IMG/VR virus record: IMGVR_UViG_3300049595_000007
Coordinates: 1 to 37,770 of that record
Origin: a virus
Length of the DNA: 37,770 nucleotides
Direction: 5' to 3' (one strand)
The notes under the pieces were generated by a model, which made no database searches, was not told the origin of the DNA, and saw nothing but the letters and a program-made list of their open reading frames with translations. This document shows, in pieces, positions 7,901-16,336 of the stretch. The position numbers and the translations under genes were made by a program. How positions within the stretch are numbered: position 1 is the stretch's first letter; each line of letters opens with the position of its first letter.

Positions 7901-10404
7901 GTCGGGGCAGGCAGCGCAAGAACAGGCTTGGCTGCCCTTACTGTGGGAACCCCCTGCTTCTGCAGGTCCTGCTTGATCGCATTGACCTTGATCTGCAGAC
8001 GCTCATCACCCGGCAGGAATCCTGCTGCCTCTGCAATCTGTTCGTCAGTGACAGACTGATCCAGCGCGTTGGCATCCTGTACAAACTTCGATGCACGAAG
8101 AAAGTTCTCGCGGGTGTACGGCTTGGCTTCGAAGAGCGGCAACTTCGTGGTGGCTTCGAACATCGGCAGATTACGCAGACGTGCGTACAGCAACCGCTGC
8201 TCGCCGAAGTTCATGTCAGCCAGCGATTCCTTGCCGACAATAGATTTAAACAGTGCCTTGACTTCCGGAGTATCAATTTCTGATCCGACGTTCTTGGCTT
8301 TAAGTAGACGAGTGACTTCGTTGGTAAGGGTCTTCTCGCCCTTCATCAGGGCATTGATCTCTTGGATTGACAGTCCTTGGCCCTTGGCTGCTTCACGGTT
8401 CTTGCGATCTGCAAAAGCCTGAGCATCTTCCAAAGACTGCAGTTCAATCTTCTGGCCAACCTTGACCTTCGGTGTGCCGTCCTCGTTCTTGCCTGCCGCA
8501 TCGCTGTCTTCTTGATTAGCGAAGCGGGAGGTAAAGACTTCCTGTACATCGCTGACCACAGACGGCTTGCCGTCGATCAGTGTTGCGGTGTAGGTCATGC
8601 CATCTGGGATGGCCTGCACATTGATGTCGGTCAGACGTTCGAACTTATCGCCCAATGCATCACGGGCTTCTTCAACGGTGAACGTCTGGGTTTCAGGTAA
8701 ACCCTTGGCTTTGCGCTGCTGGTTGATCTTTTGCGCTAGGGTCAGGCCGGGAACTGCGGTCTCTTTTTGATTCGGCCCTTGTATCTTATAGCCTACAGTT
8801 TTGCCGTCTTCCTTGACCTCTTCGCCATCAAGGATCGTCTGGAAACTGTAGTTCTCAACGTAGCCTTTATCGGCTGTCGTACCGGCGGCTTCGTTCAGTG
8901 CAGCCGAGGTGATCATGTTCGCTTCCGGGTTCAGAATCTGATACCCGTAACGAGTCAGTGTGTCGGTAGTGACCTGATCGTATGGCTGACCGGCATTCTC
9001 AAGGGTGTTGAGAATCTGGCCACGGATCTGACCATCGATCACTTCATTGTTTAAACCATAAGATAGGCCGACAGCCTGCTCGTAATCTTGAACTGGCTGG
9101 CCATACTGCTTGCCAGTAGAGTCAACCACCACATAGTTGGGGATGCGTTCGCCTGTCTCAGTGACAGTAGGTTCCGTCTCTTTAACTTCGAACTTGGTAT
9201 TGGTGGGGAAGAACTCCCCCAGTTCCCGCGATATCAGCCGCGCATAAGCCTGCCCAGCCGTTACAGGGGCACCATCCACCGTAGGAGCAGGGATGTTAAC
9301 AGCGCCTGCCTGAGCGGCTTCTGCTGCCTTGCCGAATGCAGCCGGGTCAGCCTGACGATTCGCACGACGCTCGGCTTCAGTGGTCAGAGCAGCACGAATC
9401 TTTTCAATGTTGGACTGTTCGCGCTCACGGGCTTTCGCCTCGTACTCGCGCTGGGCTTCGGTAGTCAAGAAACTGCGACGACCGGCTGCAGCATTGACCA
9501 CAAAATCGGTGAACGCGCCGACTGCACCGCCTACGGTGAGATCGTCCCAAAAGGACTGGCCAATCGGGAGGTTCTCGTTGTAGATCCCGCGCTCAGTCAG
9601 ATCTTGTAAGAGACCTGCACCGGATTCCTGTACGGCCTCTTCTGCACCACCACGAATAGATTTCTGCAGAAGATCCAAGATGCGGGACTTGTCAGCCGGG
9701 GTGATATTGCTGGGAACCCGCTTTAGGATCTGAGCAATCGGGGCAATTTCAGATGCGCCAATCAAACTACCTAGTGCAACGGCGGCATCTTCTTGACCTT
9801 CAGAGACATCAATACCTTGCGCCCGTGCTGCGTCTACACGCTGGGCCTGTTCGCCTGCCCCGGCTCCCGTAGCAAGAGTTGCTGCTGCACCCAACTCTCG
9901 GGTTCCCATGCCAAGCCGGGTGGCTTTGCCTGCTGCGCCCAGTGCGCGAAGCCCCACGGTGGGGGTCAGGAACGAGGCCATCGATCCCACACCCTCGCCG
10001 AACTTGGTCCACCAAGCATCGGCGTAGTTGGGATCTACCCCCAGTGCGCTGTTGCTAATCCAGTCTCGGCCAGCGCGGGAAGCCTTAACAAGTTCGTTCT
10101 CTTTGCCTGAATCAATGGCATCTTTCAGGCCCACCACATTGGTGGCGGCATCGGCTAGTTCCGCCAAGCCTTCGCCAGCAGACAGGAACGCGCCAGCAAA
10201 CCCACGGCCAGCGCCTTTAAACGTCTCGCCTACTTGGCCGAGGACAGTGCGCTCAGGTTTCGTGAGGAAATTTAAAATTTCAGAAGAGGTATACCCAGCC
10301 CCAACAGCCCCAAAGTAATCAAACTTTTTCTGCTCAGAAAGATATTGGGCGATTTCATCATCTGAATACCCGGCTTTTCTAGCGCCAACAATATCAAATG
10401 CCAT
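1948..10404 (-). CDS. Giant polyvalent internal virion protein (metallopeptidase-like, ART and LPD38-like domains)
   Basis: The single open frame encodes 2818 residues. Visible modules in order: an N-terminal helical region with GYSDDEIAQYL and Ala/Gly-rich hydrophobic stretches; a zincin-like segment with HEIVH at 924-928 and a downstream EEEAVADL at 982-989 that could supply a third ligand; an ADP-ribosyltransferase-like domain from YHGT (1194-1197) to about 1410 (GFDSMYVEEQG, FDPGQVKSA); a helical domain of about 1480-1700; and a C-terminal region from about 2000 that resembles the large polyvalent protein-associated domain LPD38 (EPGYMVANMLRDTAS near 2315, NYGRRGRNPSLRALTAAVPF near 2450). 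Polyvalent proteins are packaged in the virion and delivered into the host, where the enzymatic modules counter host functions; that role is inferred from the class. An IRESR tag recurs at 1119, 1424 and 1885 between modules. The ATG follows the previous stop by 10 bases with only a weak Shine-Dalgarno sequence. Confidence 0.85.
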   Translation of the reverse strand: MAFDIVGARKAGYSDDEIAQYLSEQKKFDYFGAVGAGYTSSEILNFLTKPERTVLGQVGETFKGAGRGFAGAFLSAGEGLAELADAATNVVGLKDAIDSGKENELVKASRAGRDWISNSALGVDPNYADAWWTKFGEGVGSMASFLTPTVGLRALGAAGKATRLGMGTRELGAAATLATGAGAGEQAQRVDAARAQGIDVSEGQEDAAVALGSLIGASEIAPIAQILKRVPSNITPADKSRILDLLQKSIRGGAEEAVQESGAGLLQDLTERGIYNENLPIGQSFWDDLTVGGAVGAFTDFVVNAAAGRRSFLTTEAQREYEAKAREREQSNIEKIRAALTTEAERRANRQADPAAFGKAAEAAQAGAVNIPAPTVDGAPVTAGQAYARLISRELGEFFPTNTKFEVKETEPTVTETGERIPNYVVVDSTGKQYGQPVQDYEQAVGLSYGLNNEVIDGQIRGQILNTLENAGQPYDQVTTDTLTRYGYQILNPEANMITSAALNEAAGTTADKGYVENYSFQTILDGEEVKEDGKTVGYKIQGPNQKETAVPGLTLAQKINQQRKAKGLPETQTFTVEEARDALGDKFERLTDINVQAIPDGMTYTATLIDGKPSVVSDVQEVFTSRFANQEDSDAAGKNEDGTPKVKVGQKIELQSLEDAQAFADRKNREAAKGQGLSIQEINALMKGEKTLTNEVTRLLKAKNVGSEIDTPEVKALFKSIVGKESLADMNFGEQRLLYARLRNLPMFEATTKLPLFEAKPYTRENFLRASKFVQDANALDQSVTDEQIAEAAGFLPGDERLQIKVNAIKQDLQKQGVPTVRAAKPVLALPAPTDTTDTYNFLREEIRKKMKGFGLDDIATRIDQTLLNYGDPVRYMQEVGAETEGYYNPFLREITLAVDRVDPNKTLTPEQRVNALVDVLNHEIVHPARELDLWTGQEWDTLSNAAAKLKRRDDQGNPINETYLQWARRTYADQSPLVQEEEAVADLSRQAKKFGAKAVAGKPKVLVDKLFKFFDRLDNSFRGAGFQNYSDILDRLQSGEIGARTRGEIRTLRATEAELAQQGILPERFADYQPIIATPVARNQEREKKKVQVQQQVQEKAPAGTDFNPALLENAAIRESRRSIESVPSNIEVAGRLKPTLDSENRVIYSGYEGPEVFGIQTKPTQEGLQNFWNWFGDSKTTDKQGRPLVFYHGTAADITAFRPKQAGSVFVTRSPEFAEEFGFLSDNYMVSNFPDFMSDQQVLEVLDETLANPASFSPKYYEQVSAAREQVAADVQAGKAIRPAALKPIKEIAAAGRSSRYLNAIQKRLPSSANMIPVYVKAENPFDYDNKEHINRVLKKVREISPIDLDSGQIEQFKKGDWKTIEGEDGNSPILDAIRELGFDSMYVEEQGEKNLAVFDPGQVKSAIGNNGDFSPLTPSIRESRRAAPAGESPNVVSIMSNEELPPRKMAGKTQVAQFLQDRALERLGRVRDLNSEADRDAIADDLVEEALYEMDVQKNALEWYDTTIERTIEMLALKHPEIKTDPNARTAFLTGLAITSQNLAVPDNLKYAEEVYSYFKRTGRFPEKGYGSKAGSIKKNFQKANELINQLGSMEAFTDFLQTKFRAGDLNGILKGHLGKGAKVGGELVDAPVYGSAVFGPKIGNGFYTNLRGDFSPVTIDMWFMRTIGRLRGKLMDFDEKKFAKQLNRLAKAEGMEGASTDDLVARARQLAKQHESDFKKFRSEYDAGIRKKSEATNAAITIVKSLKATRDAPSTGTERAQLRDVVNRAVSKLKDRTGQDIPPAAFQALIWYPEQDLYKKLGVKLRHVRQDYANSTKQFLRQSGVDERELKRAEDRVRSRRQRRAERVRPGTTGPVEGAVETPSSEVSGTLPQAETAQIIRESRARPKEQLDRAVKKAEENIAKAPTGAIPLYNLNATPESLYVAQNPDAGDKLDANDFIRYSRQNQPQYSPGVDQILDKLAVDPPNQTPGQTVIQSMQMPKYRDLIDKLRQQFIFNYSRLEYYNQNHPSLLQNSADVNSLVGAEMADRHRAISAAAVTDGVPVYRNGVTKVEKFIHNGREYKGLIDVMAPLYSNQYGNLERLAQSYAIALRGRRLTAEGKLAPGDPTDLPRLEAEVARFVNPSTGEPIIKEWYDAWQAYNGYVVQFLRDTGMIDDAGAQLWLQQSDYIPFYRETKAGTVAHPKIFGGLTSTTHMKSVGKSSEAINLPLLDSILTNLDAAIGMGMRNVAQQRIVRDMVTIGMGRMARPGEALEGLMTATFKVQGKKYTAILEDPLIFESMQALPDMGAAGILESVFRVPATVLRELITREPGYMVANMLRDTASAALTTGANIIPVYDTVKNFASGLDNLRRLGVVGGYDFARDPEDMTAFLADEAKKRGHKIPAEFGKLDQITRSKYMRPFKWAWDALGQVTDKAEASTRQAVYEDTLKRTGNEAEAIYQALSVINYGRRGRNPSLRALTAAVPFLNARIQGLDKLYQAGTGQVGAFRDRRKNFARFVMRAGFMVGLTGLYYALVSDDDEYKNANPETIDNYYILPTPMDFAVKIPIPFEVGLLFKTLPERALRRYHDVDVERDTEQSLLRAVTSTLAFNPVPQAVLPIAEVIANYDTFTGRALIPPYMDERMAAEYQARFGTNELARILGEATGMSPIKIDHLLNGYFGTLGTYTLDAVDHVMRDADRMYPSRDPYEYPFVRRFFADANQPGLQSQYYDLYKEVGKVTNTIRQLREDGRVDELNAYIMENQNILGVKTSVDYLNKVMKRYRDQKEAILKSPLEPDVKKELIDQMDADINRALQIIPVLKQAAFSEERQTLQ

Positions 10405-10414
10405 GTGTTAAATC

Positions 10415-12787
10415 TCAACTGCCTTGAAAACGACTCAAACCTTCCAATGGAGGTCTTTCTCCTTGCCTGTTGTTTCCTGCGGTAGTAGTTGGTGACTGTT
10501 TAAATGCTGAAATGACAGATGCAGTATCGATGTTTGGATACAACGCACCGTAAGCCCGGATTCTAGATTCCATTAACTCATTGTATTTACTAATCTTTTG
10601 AGTTGGGTCTAAGCCGACAGCGGAATTAACCAATTCAAGAACTGTTTTGCTTTCATCTGCCATTGCGTTAATGAACGAACGAATATTGAGTGCGTTCTGT
10701 TCTTCCAATGCTTTCAAGCGGCCAACAGTGTTGGACGCAAGATTCCCAGCAATAGTGAGCGCAGATGCTTTTGCCGCTTGTTGGCTGGCTCCCTTAGCAA
10801 CTTCAGCGTTGTAAGCAAACTGAGCAAACTCATCCTTCCGCTTGAGGAAGTCTCTTTGAACACTGGCTTTGTCAGTGATCTCCTGAAGTTGCAAGGTAAG
10901 CATTTTATCTTGCGTACTTTGACGCGCTGATTCAAGTGCGCGTTTCTCAGTACCCACTTCCTGACGCATCTCTTTACCAATTTGCTGGGCAATAGTGCCT
11001 GCCTTTTCAAGGCCAAGCGCACCTTCACCCGCCATAAGATTGGCACCAAGCGTGGTCAGAACAGCGCCAAGCCTTTCCTTCTTGAACTGCTCCTCAATAT
11101 CTTTAATTGACTTTTCATATCTAGCCACTGCTTCTTGACCGCCTTTTTCAACGGCGCTCGTTAGTGGTGAAAAATCTATAAATGGCGCTTGTGTTGGACC
11201 CGCAGGTAATGCAGGGGTTTCTGGAGTTCCCAGAAGACCTGCGATTACATTGTATGAACTTGGAATAAGCGCGGTTGTTTCATCAAGCATTGCGCCAGCA
11301 CTTTGAGTGCTGGGCACAGAACCGGCCACAGGGCCGGAAGTCGCGCCAGCAACAGGCGGAGCAGCAGCCGGAGGCGCAGTTGCAGCAACCGAGGGTGCCG
11401 CTGCAGGGGGCTGTTGTCCGGTCAATAAATAATTAGCCCGACTTTGTTGCGCTAATTTCTCTTGCTCTGAAGCAGCCGCTCTTTCTGATGCTCTGAGTTG
11501 TGATTGCTGTTGACCACGGAGCAGGCGAAGTTGTTTGCCGATATCAAGCAATTCTCCTTGATCCGCCTTGCCGCGACCCACAGCCATGCGCTGAATCACG
11601 CTTGCAGTCTGATCATCACCGGCTTGAATTGATTCAGCAAACGCAGTTTTGATTTGATCAGGGGAGCCTTGCTCAATAAGCAAACGAATATCTGGGGTTC
11701 CTTGCAGGCGACCGTATGCTCCAGTGTATTGCTCCAGATTTCCCGGAGCAGGAGCATTGACTTGCGGAGATCCCGCTTCATTTGCTGCAAGCCTTTCAAA
11801 TAACTGTTTGCGTTCCGCTAACGGAAGAGCATCGAAATTTTGCGGACTCATAGCATACTGCCTGACAAAATCCGCATTCATGCCCAGCCGTTCAAATTGA
11901 CGAGTAATTCTTTCCCGATCAGTGGCGCTTAGGTTGGCTAACTTATAAATGTCAACCTGCTTGCCTGCTTGCATGAATACTGTTCCGGGAACATGCCCAC
12001 CACCAGCCATGCCGGTGAATGCACCAAGACCCATGTTTAAACTGTCATCACCGAGACGTTCATCTCGGACGATGCCGGAACCAGTTCCCGCGAACGGATT
12101 GGTCATGCGATTCAGGTAGCCCTCATAGCGGTTCCCCAACGCCATAGCACCGGCATGATCCATTTCTGCCTGACGGACAGCGCCTGCATCAGAGAAACTC
12201 TGGCCATACATGCCAAACGGATTGTTGGCTGTCTGCACATTCTGGACAGCCTTTTCCAAAGCAGACGGCCCCATGGGGAACAGACGATTGAACCCTTGTG
12301 ATGCAGCGTACCCAGCCAAAGGACCGCCCACAGCCGTTCCTAATGCGCCTGCTGCCAATCGACCCAGACCTTGCGGGGTAGCGAAGTTCTGGCGGAAGAA
12401 ATCTTGTAAGCCAGCCTTAGCACTAGATGCTTGCTTAACTGCCTCAGCCTGTTGACCAGCGGAGATACTTCCGCCATCGGCGTACATGTTCGGCATACGA
12501 CCACCGCCATACGCCATCACAGGTTGAGGAGGGGCACCGCCGGGTTGGGTGCCACCGGGTATCGGCGGTGGCTGGGGTGAAGGCGGACCAGCGGTGCCCC
12601 CTAGAATCATGTCCTTGACGGTCTGCTGCGGAGCCTGCTGTTGAAAGCGATCACGCATGTCCTTTCGGCGCTGTACTTCCGACAACGCCAAGAACTGCGG
12701 GATGCGACCCGAAGGAGCCTGCGCTTCTTGCATGAGGAGTTGGTCGGGAAGTCCCTTGACCATGTCCTCCATCTCTATGATGTTCAT
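10415..12787 (-). CDS. Virion-associated protein with Pro/Ala linkers and helical C-terminus
   Basis: This 790-residue protein begins with a conserved-looking segment (VKGLPDQLLMQEAQAPSGRI, then EVQRRKDMRDRF) that recurs in podovirus genomes beside polyvalent proteins. A Pro/Gly linker leads to MPNMYADGGS and later MAGGGHVPG, short GG tags like those in neighbouring proteins. Residues around 455-500 form an Ala/Pro-rich linker, and the last ~280 residues are strongly helical (KERLGAVLTTLGANLMAGEG, long Gln/Lys/Glu heptads). The architecture suits an internal virion (ejection) protein, which is inference from position and composition. The ATG has GGAGG nine bases upstream and overlaps the stop of the 543-residue gene as ATGA. 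No enzymatic motif was seen. Confidence 0.72.
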   Translation of the reverse strand: MNIIEMEDMVKGLPDQLLMQEAQAPSGRIPQFLALSEVQRRKDMRDRFQQQAPQQTVKDMILGGTAGPPSPQPPPIPGGTQPGGAPPQPVMAYGGGRMPNMYADGGSISAGQQAEAVKQASSAKAGLQDFFRQNFATPQGLGRLAAGALGTAVGGPLAGYAASQGFNRLFPMGPSALEKAVQNVQTANNPFGMYGQSFSDAGAVRQAEMDHAGAMALGNRYEGYLNRMTNPFAGTGSGIVRDERLGDDSLNMGLGAFTGMAGGGHVPGTVFMQAGKQVDIYKLANLSATDRERITRQFERLGMNADFVRQYAMSPQNFDALPLAERKQLFERLAANEAGSPQVNAPAPGNLEQYTGAYGRLQGTPDIRLLIEQGSPDQIKTAFAESIQAGDDQTASVIQRMAVGRGKADQGELLDIGKQLRLLRGQQQSQLRASERAAASEQEKLAQQSRANYLLTGQQPPAAAPSVAATAPPAAAPPVAGATSGPVAGSVPSTQSAGAMLDETTALIPSSYNVIAGLLGTPETPALPAGPTQAPFIDFSPLTSAVEKGGQEAVARYEKSIKDIEEQFKKERLGAVLTTLGANLMAGEGALGLEKAGTIAQQIGKEMRQEVGTEKRALESARQSTQDKMLTLQLQEITDKASVQRDFLKRKDEFAQFAYNAEVAKGASQQAAKASALTIAGNLASNTVGRLKALEEQNALNIRSFINAMADESKTVLELVNSAVGLDPTQKISKYNELMESRIRAYGALYPNIDTASVISAFKQSPTTTAGNNRQGERPPLEGLSRFQGS

Positions 12788-14415
12788 CCCGGTTGTCCTC
12801 CGCCAAGGGTTCTATAAAGACCCGCAGCACCCAGACCCGCGCCAAGCAATTGTTGGGTCGGTGTCGGAACACGTCCGAAACTTGCGGTGGTGGAACCCGG
12901 TTGAACCGGGACACCTTGCAACAGGTTGCTGAGGAACGCCAACTGCTCTCTCGGGAACGCCTGCTGACGCATGAAGTCTTCGTAGCCGATATCCAAGCCA
13001 CGCTGCATGAGATCGCGGCGCTGTCCGCCGATACCCAACTGAGCCTGCAGTCTTTGCAGATCCAATTCTTGCTGCATGCCACCGGTTCCACGCAGAAGTT
13101 CTGCGGCACGGAGTCGCTGCTCCATTCCAGCGCGGTCGGCTTCCATGCCTTGGAATCCGAGCAACGCTCTCTGACGCTGCTGTTCGATGTTGAACTCTTG
13201 CGAACGAGACAAGAACTCTTGTGCAGCACGGTTGGCAGCATCGCTCTGCTGCTGTGCTGTTAGCCCCATACGGGCCGCTTCTTGTCGCGCTTGTTCCGCC
13301 GCATTCTGCGCTTGGAACTGCAACTGCTGCTGCTGTTGACGAGCGCCTTCTTGGGCTTGGAACCCAGCCAAACCAAACTGAGTTTGCTGCTGACGCGCCG
13401 CTTCAACGGCTTGGAAGCCACGCAAACGGAACTCTTCAGCCGCCTGCAATGCTGCTTGATTCTGCTGCTGGGCAGTCATACCCATACGGGCTGCTTCTTG
13501 ACGTGCTTGTTCCCCAGCCTGCTGTGCGCTAAAGCCCATCTCGGCCTGACGCTGACGCGCTGCTTCTTGCGCTTGGAATGAGGTAAGTCCGAATTGACCC
13601 TGCTGCAACCGGGCAGCACGATCTGCTTCAAAGGCTCTCTGAGCCTGTTCAAAGGCAGACTGTGCGCCACGGGCTTCGATACCCGCCAACTGCTGCCCCA
13701 GACCCTTCTGGCGCTCTGCTTCAATCAATGCCTCACGGGTGCCACCCTTGGCTCCAGCGCGGGCTGCAGCGGCTCCCTGTTCGCTACCTTGCATCTGTGA
13801 TGCACGAACCGCAGCCTGCTTCTCCACGTCCGTGACCATGCGCTGGTACGGAGACATGTACTGTTCGATGGCACCCGGAGCAGCAAGGCTACCGGCTTCG
13901 AATGTCGCACCAAGGCGACCAGCCTGATAACCGGGATCAAACTGACCGGCTTGATAGCCGGAGGTGATCTGACCGGGGGTGTATCCGGGGGTATAAGTTC
14001 CCGCCTGATAAAGATCACCTATTCCGCCTGCGGTATATCCAGACTGGAACTGTCTTGGATCGTACCCAGTTTGGAACTCTCTGCCGCGATAAGTCGGGCT
14101 GATGGCTTGCGGATTAAACTGACCCGCGATCTGCGCTCCGCCACCAGTCGGCATGCCACCGATCTGACGGAAGATGTCAGTCGCTTCGTTGATCTGGGTC
14201 GGGCGACCCAGCCCCATGATTTGACGCTGAGCAAAGGTCTCTTCTGGGGCGAACTGTGCAAGGCGCTGTCCCAAGAACGGTTCATAGGGACGCGCACTTT
14301 CGAACATGCCTCGTTCAAGGGCTGATCGAAAATACGGTTCAGCGTAGGGAGGAAGGCTGGTAGTTGTTTGTTCAACCTTCTGTGTACCGGACGGCGCTTT
14401 ACTACCCTTACTCAT
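12784..14415 (-). CDS. Gln/Ala-rich repeat-containing virion protein
   Basis: The 543-residue product has three parts. An N-terminal segment (LPPYAEPYFRSALERG, FLGQRLAQFAPEE) is followed by Gly/Tyr/Gln repeats of the YQAGTYTPGYTPGQ kind. A conserved stretch near 205-250 (MSPYQRMVTDVEKQAAVRAS, then AAARAGAKGGTREAL) comes next. A long Gln/Ala-rich helical region then carries two near-copies of EQARQEAARMGxTAQQQ about 72 residues apart (around 13490 and 13275), suggesting internal duplication and a long coiled coil. The C-terminus returns to a compact segment with a Gly-rich end. Similar proteins occur in podoviruses beside internal virion genes; function is not established. The start has AGAGG eight bases upstream and overlaps the previous stop (ATGA). 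Confidence 0.72.
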   Translation of the reverse strand: MSKGSKAPSGTQKVEQTTTSLPPYAEPYFRSALERGMFESARPYEPFLGQRLAQFAPEETFAQRQIMGLGRPTQINEATDIFRQIGGMPTGGGAQIAGQFNPQAISPTYRGREFQTGYDPRQFQSGYTAGGIGDLYQAGTYTPGYTPGQITSGYQAGQFDPGYQAGRLGATFEAGSLAAPGAIEQYMSPYQRMVTDVEKQAAVRASQMQGSEQGAAAARAGAKGGTREALIEAERQKGLGQQLAGIEARGAQSAFEQAQRAFEADRAARLQQGQFGLTSFQAQEAARQRQAEMGFSAQQAGEQARQEAARMGMTAQQQNQAALQAAEEFRLRGFQAVEAARQQQTQFGLAGFQAQEGARQQQQQLQFQAQNAAEQARQEAARMGLTAQQQSDAANRAAQEFLSRSQEFNIEQQRQRALLGFQGMEADRAGMEQRLRAAELLRGTGGMQQELDLQRLQAQLGIGGQRRDLMQRGLDIGYEDFMRQQAFPREQLAFLSNLLQGVPVQPGSTTASFGRVPTPTQQLLGAGLGAAGLYRTLGGGQPG

Positions 14416-14858
14416 TGTTCAAACCTCTTTTCGAACACCGTATAGGCTTTATCGAAACCGTCTTTCTCAAGCCATTTCCAGAAGCCGATCCTTGCGGTGG
14501 CTTCGATACCGTTGCATCCGCTGTCCTTCGCCCAATTGTTCAGGACATCAAGAAGTTTAAACGCCCATTTATCCAAACCAGCGCCACCGAGAAATTCGAT
14601 GGAGAGCATTTTGCTGGTAGGGTAGATGACATTCTGTGTGACGGCTACACAATGAATCGTCCTGTCCTCGTCAAACACAATCCAAATCTGTTTCTCGTTT
14701 CGAATAGCCCATTCCATGATGTGGTCCATAGTCCAACGACCATGAGACCGCTCCACAGCCGGTTCCAGCATAGGAGCCAAGGCGGCCCAAGCATACTCAA
14801 TGTGCGCTGACGGAATCAGCGACACATAGGTCTGCATTTCCTGAACGGCAGCGTTCAT
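14412..14858 (-). CDS. GNAT-like acyltransferase-fold phage protein
   Basis: The 148-residue protein has the alternating pattern expected of a GNAT (N-acyltransferase) fold: an N-terminal helix pair (AWAALAPMLEPAVERSHGRW), central strands (KQIWIVFDEDRTIHCVAVTQ), a strand ending in IEFLGGAGLDKW, a helix (LDVLNNWAKDSGCNGIEATA) and a C-terminal GFWKWLEKDGFDKAYTVFEK. T7 gp13-type virion assembly proteins have been suggested to share this fold, and the position inside the internal-virion cluster fits. A canonical acetyl-CoA Q/RxxGxG/A loop is not clear, so catalysis is uncertain and a structural or assembly role is possible. ATGA overlaps occur at both ends. Confidence 0.65.
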   Translation of the reverse strand: MNAAVQEMQTYVSLIPSAHIEYAWAALAPMLEPAVERSHGRWTMDHIMEWAIRNEKQIWIVFDEDRTIHCVAVTQNVIYPTSKMLSIEFLGGAGLDKWAFKLLDVLNNWAKDSGCNGIEATARIGFWKWLEKDGFDKAYTVFEKRFEQ

Positions 14859-16327
14859 TGACTAAGCGTCTCCATCAAGGGACGGGGCTGCTCAGTGGTT
14901 CCCGTGCGAGTCATGCGAACAGCCTGACTGAGTTCATCAAGGATGTCGGCACCGGACTTGGAACTACCATCGCCTAAGCCTGACACGACATCAGCCGGGA
15001 TGATGTACTCACCGGGCGATACGGCAACCGGACGCTGTGCGCCGATCATGCCCATCACCTGATCATCCATACCACCGCCGTTGCCATCGACCATGCCTTC
15101 GGTCTGGGCATTGGGAACTTGTTGCTTGAGGACCGCATCACGCAACTGACGGAATGCATCCACGCCGAATTCATCGATGAACATCTGGATGATTTCATCC
15201 GGCTGCTCAACCTGACCCAGCACTGCCTGCATCGTCATCTGAATAAGCCGGTCATATTCGCCAGACATTTCAGCCTGAGGATTGGCAGGGCCTGCTTCAG
15301 ACAACATCATTTCCATGTTGGTGGCTGCATCAGGGGGAACCTGACCGCCTTCTTGGAAGAAACCCATATTGCCAAAACGAGGAACGTAATTATCCCGCGC
15401 ACCAAACGGTTGGATATCGAAGTTTCTTGCGCCCATCACTGGCATATAGTCCGGACTAATTTGAGGGCCACCAGTCGGCATTCCTCCTAAACCTAAACCG
15501 CCAGTGGCGGCAACAGGTTGATTAGGGTAAGGAGTAAAATTCGTTCGACTGCCATCAGGGTAATAACCGCTTACACCATTTACAGTCGCAGGAATAGTTG
15601 CCTGAGTATAAAACATACGATCCGACGGGGATGCGCCCGGCCCACCAGTTCGGCCCACCTCTTGAGTGGGATAGGCACGAACAGAACCTGAATTATTTTG
15701 CCTGTTGTAAAAATCAAGATTTGGCTGTGGAGGATTATTTTGCCTGCTGTAGAAATCAAGGAAACTCTGCGGAACTCCATCTGCAATCTGAGGCGGAGAA
15801 GGATTCGTCTGCACATCCATTGGACCCGGACCAGTAGGCTCATTCAAACCTAACTGACGAGTCCGTGGTACGCGAGGAGGGCCGCTACCCGGCCTTGCTG
15901 TAAGACCACCATAACCACTACCGCCCGGATAAGACATGAATGGGCCTTGGTTTTGCGGCTGACCCTTGCCACCTATGATTGGCGGTTGTTGCGGCCCACG
16001 ATACTGCATATCGCTCATGCCACCGCCTTTGCCACCCGGTGGCGGAACTGGAGGAGATGGGCGATACCCCATGCCGCCTTTACCTCCCATTATGGGTTGA
16101 GGTTGGAAGCGCTGGGGAGGCGGAGTAAAGATCTGACCGTAAGTTCCATATCCCATTACAGGCTGGTTAAACGGCTCTCCACTTTGTTGATAGCGGAAGT
16201 AGTCGTTGGAGTATCGCTGCGGAGGCTGATACCCCTGATCTCCATAAGGATTTGGCACCTGAGGATTAGTTGGCGGAACAGCACCTCCCTTACTCGGAGG
16301 CGCACTGGCTCTATTTCCCATGCTCAT
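14855..16327 (-). CDS. Pro/Gly-rich virion protein with conserved SPGEYIIPADVV C-terminal module
   Basis: The first ~330 of 490 residues are low-complexity, rich in Pro, Gly, Gln, Asn and Tyr, with several GGKG tags and one MSDMQYRGP motif that is nearly repeated in the upstream neighbour. After MGFFQEGGQVPPDAATNMEM the protein becomes ordered and helical (residues ~350-410). It ends with VSPGEYIIPADVVSGLGDG and GADILDELSQAVRMTRTGT, a module that recurs at the ends of phage virion-associated proteins. This suggests a flexible arm on a conserved anchoring domain. Function is unknown; the neighbouring genes point to the internal or tail-associated set. The start has GAGGT six bases upstream of ATG. 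Confidence 0.72.
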   Translation of the reverse strand: MSMGNRASAPPSKGGAVPPTNPQVPNPYGDQGYQPPQRYSNDYFRYQQSGEPFNQPVMGYGTYGQIFTPPPQRFQPQPIMGGKGGMGYRPSPPVPPPGGKGGGMSDMQYRGPQQPPIIGGKGQPQNQGPFMSYPGGSGYGGLTARPGSGPPRVPRTRQLGLNEPTGPGPMDVQTNPSPPQIADGVPQSFLDFYSRQNNPPQPNLDFYNRQNNSGSVRAYPTQEVGRTGGPGASPSDRMFYTQATIPATVNGVSGYYPDGSRTNFTPYPNQPVAATGGLGLGGMPTGGPQISPDYMPVMGARNFDIQPFGARDNYVPRFGNMGFFQEGGQVPPDAATNMEMMLSEAGPANPQAEMSGEYDRLIQMTMQAVLGQVEQPDEIIQMFIDEFGVDAFRQLRDAVLKQQVPNAQTEGMVDGNGGGMDDQVMGMIGAQRPVAVSPGEYIIPADVVSGLGDGSSKSGADILDELSQAVRMTRTGTTEQPRPLMETLSQ

Positions 16328-16336
16328 GTCAGTACC

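Noticed and set aside
7105-8283. Open plus-strand frame of 392 codons
   Set aside because: It lies wholly inside the giant polyvalent gene in antisense, has no recognisable domain and is Leu/Arg/Val-rich as expected from an opposite-strand reading of the real gene.
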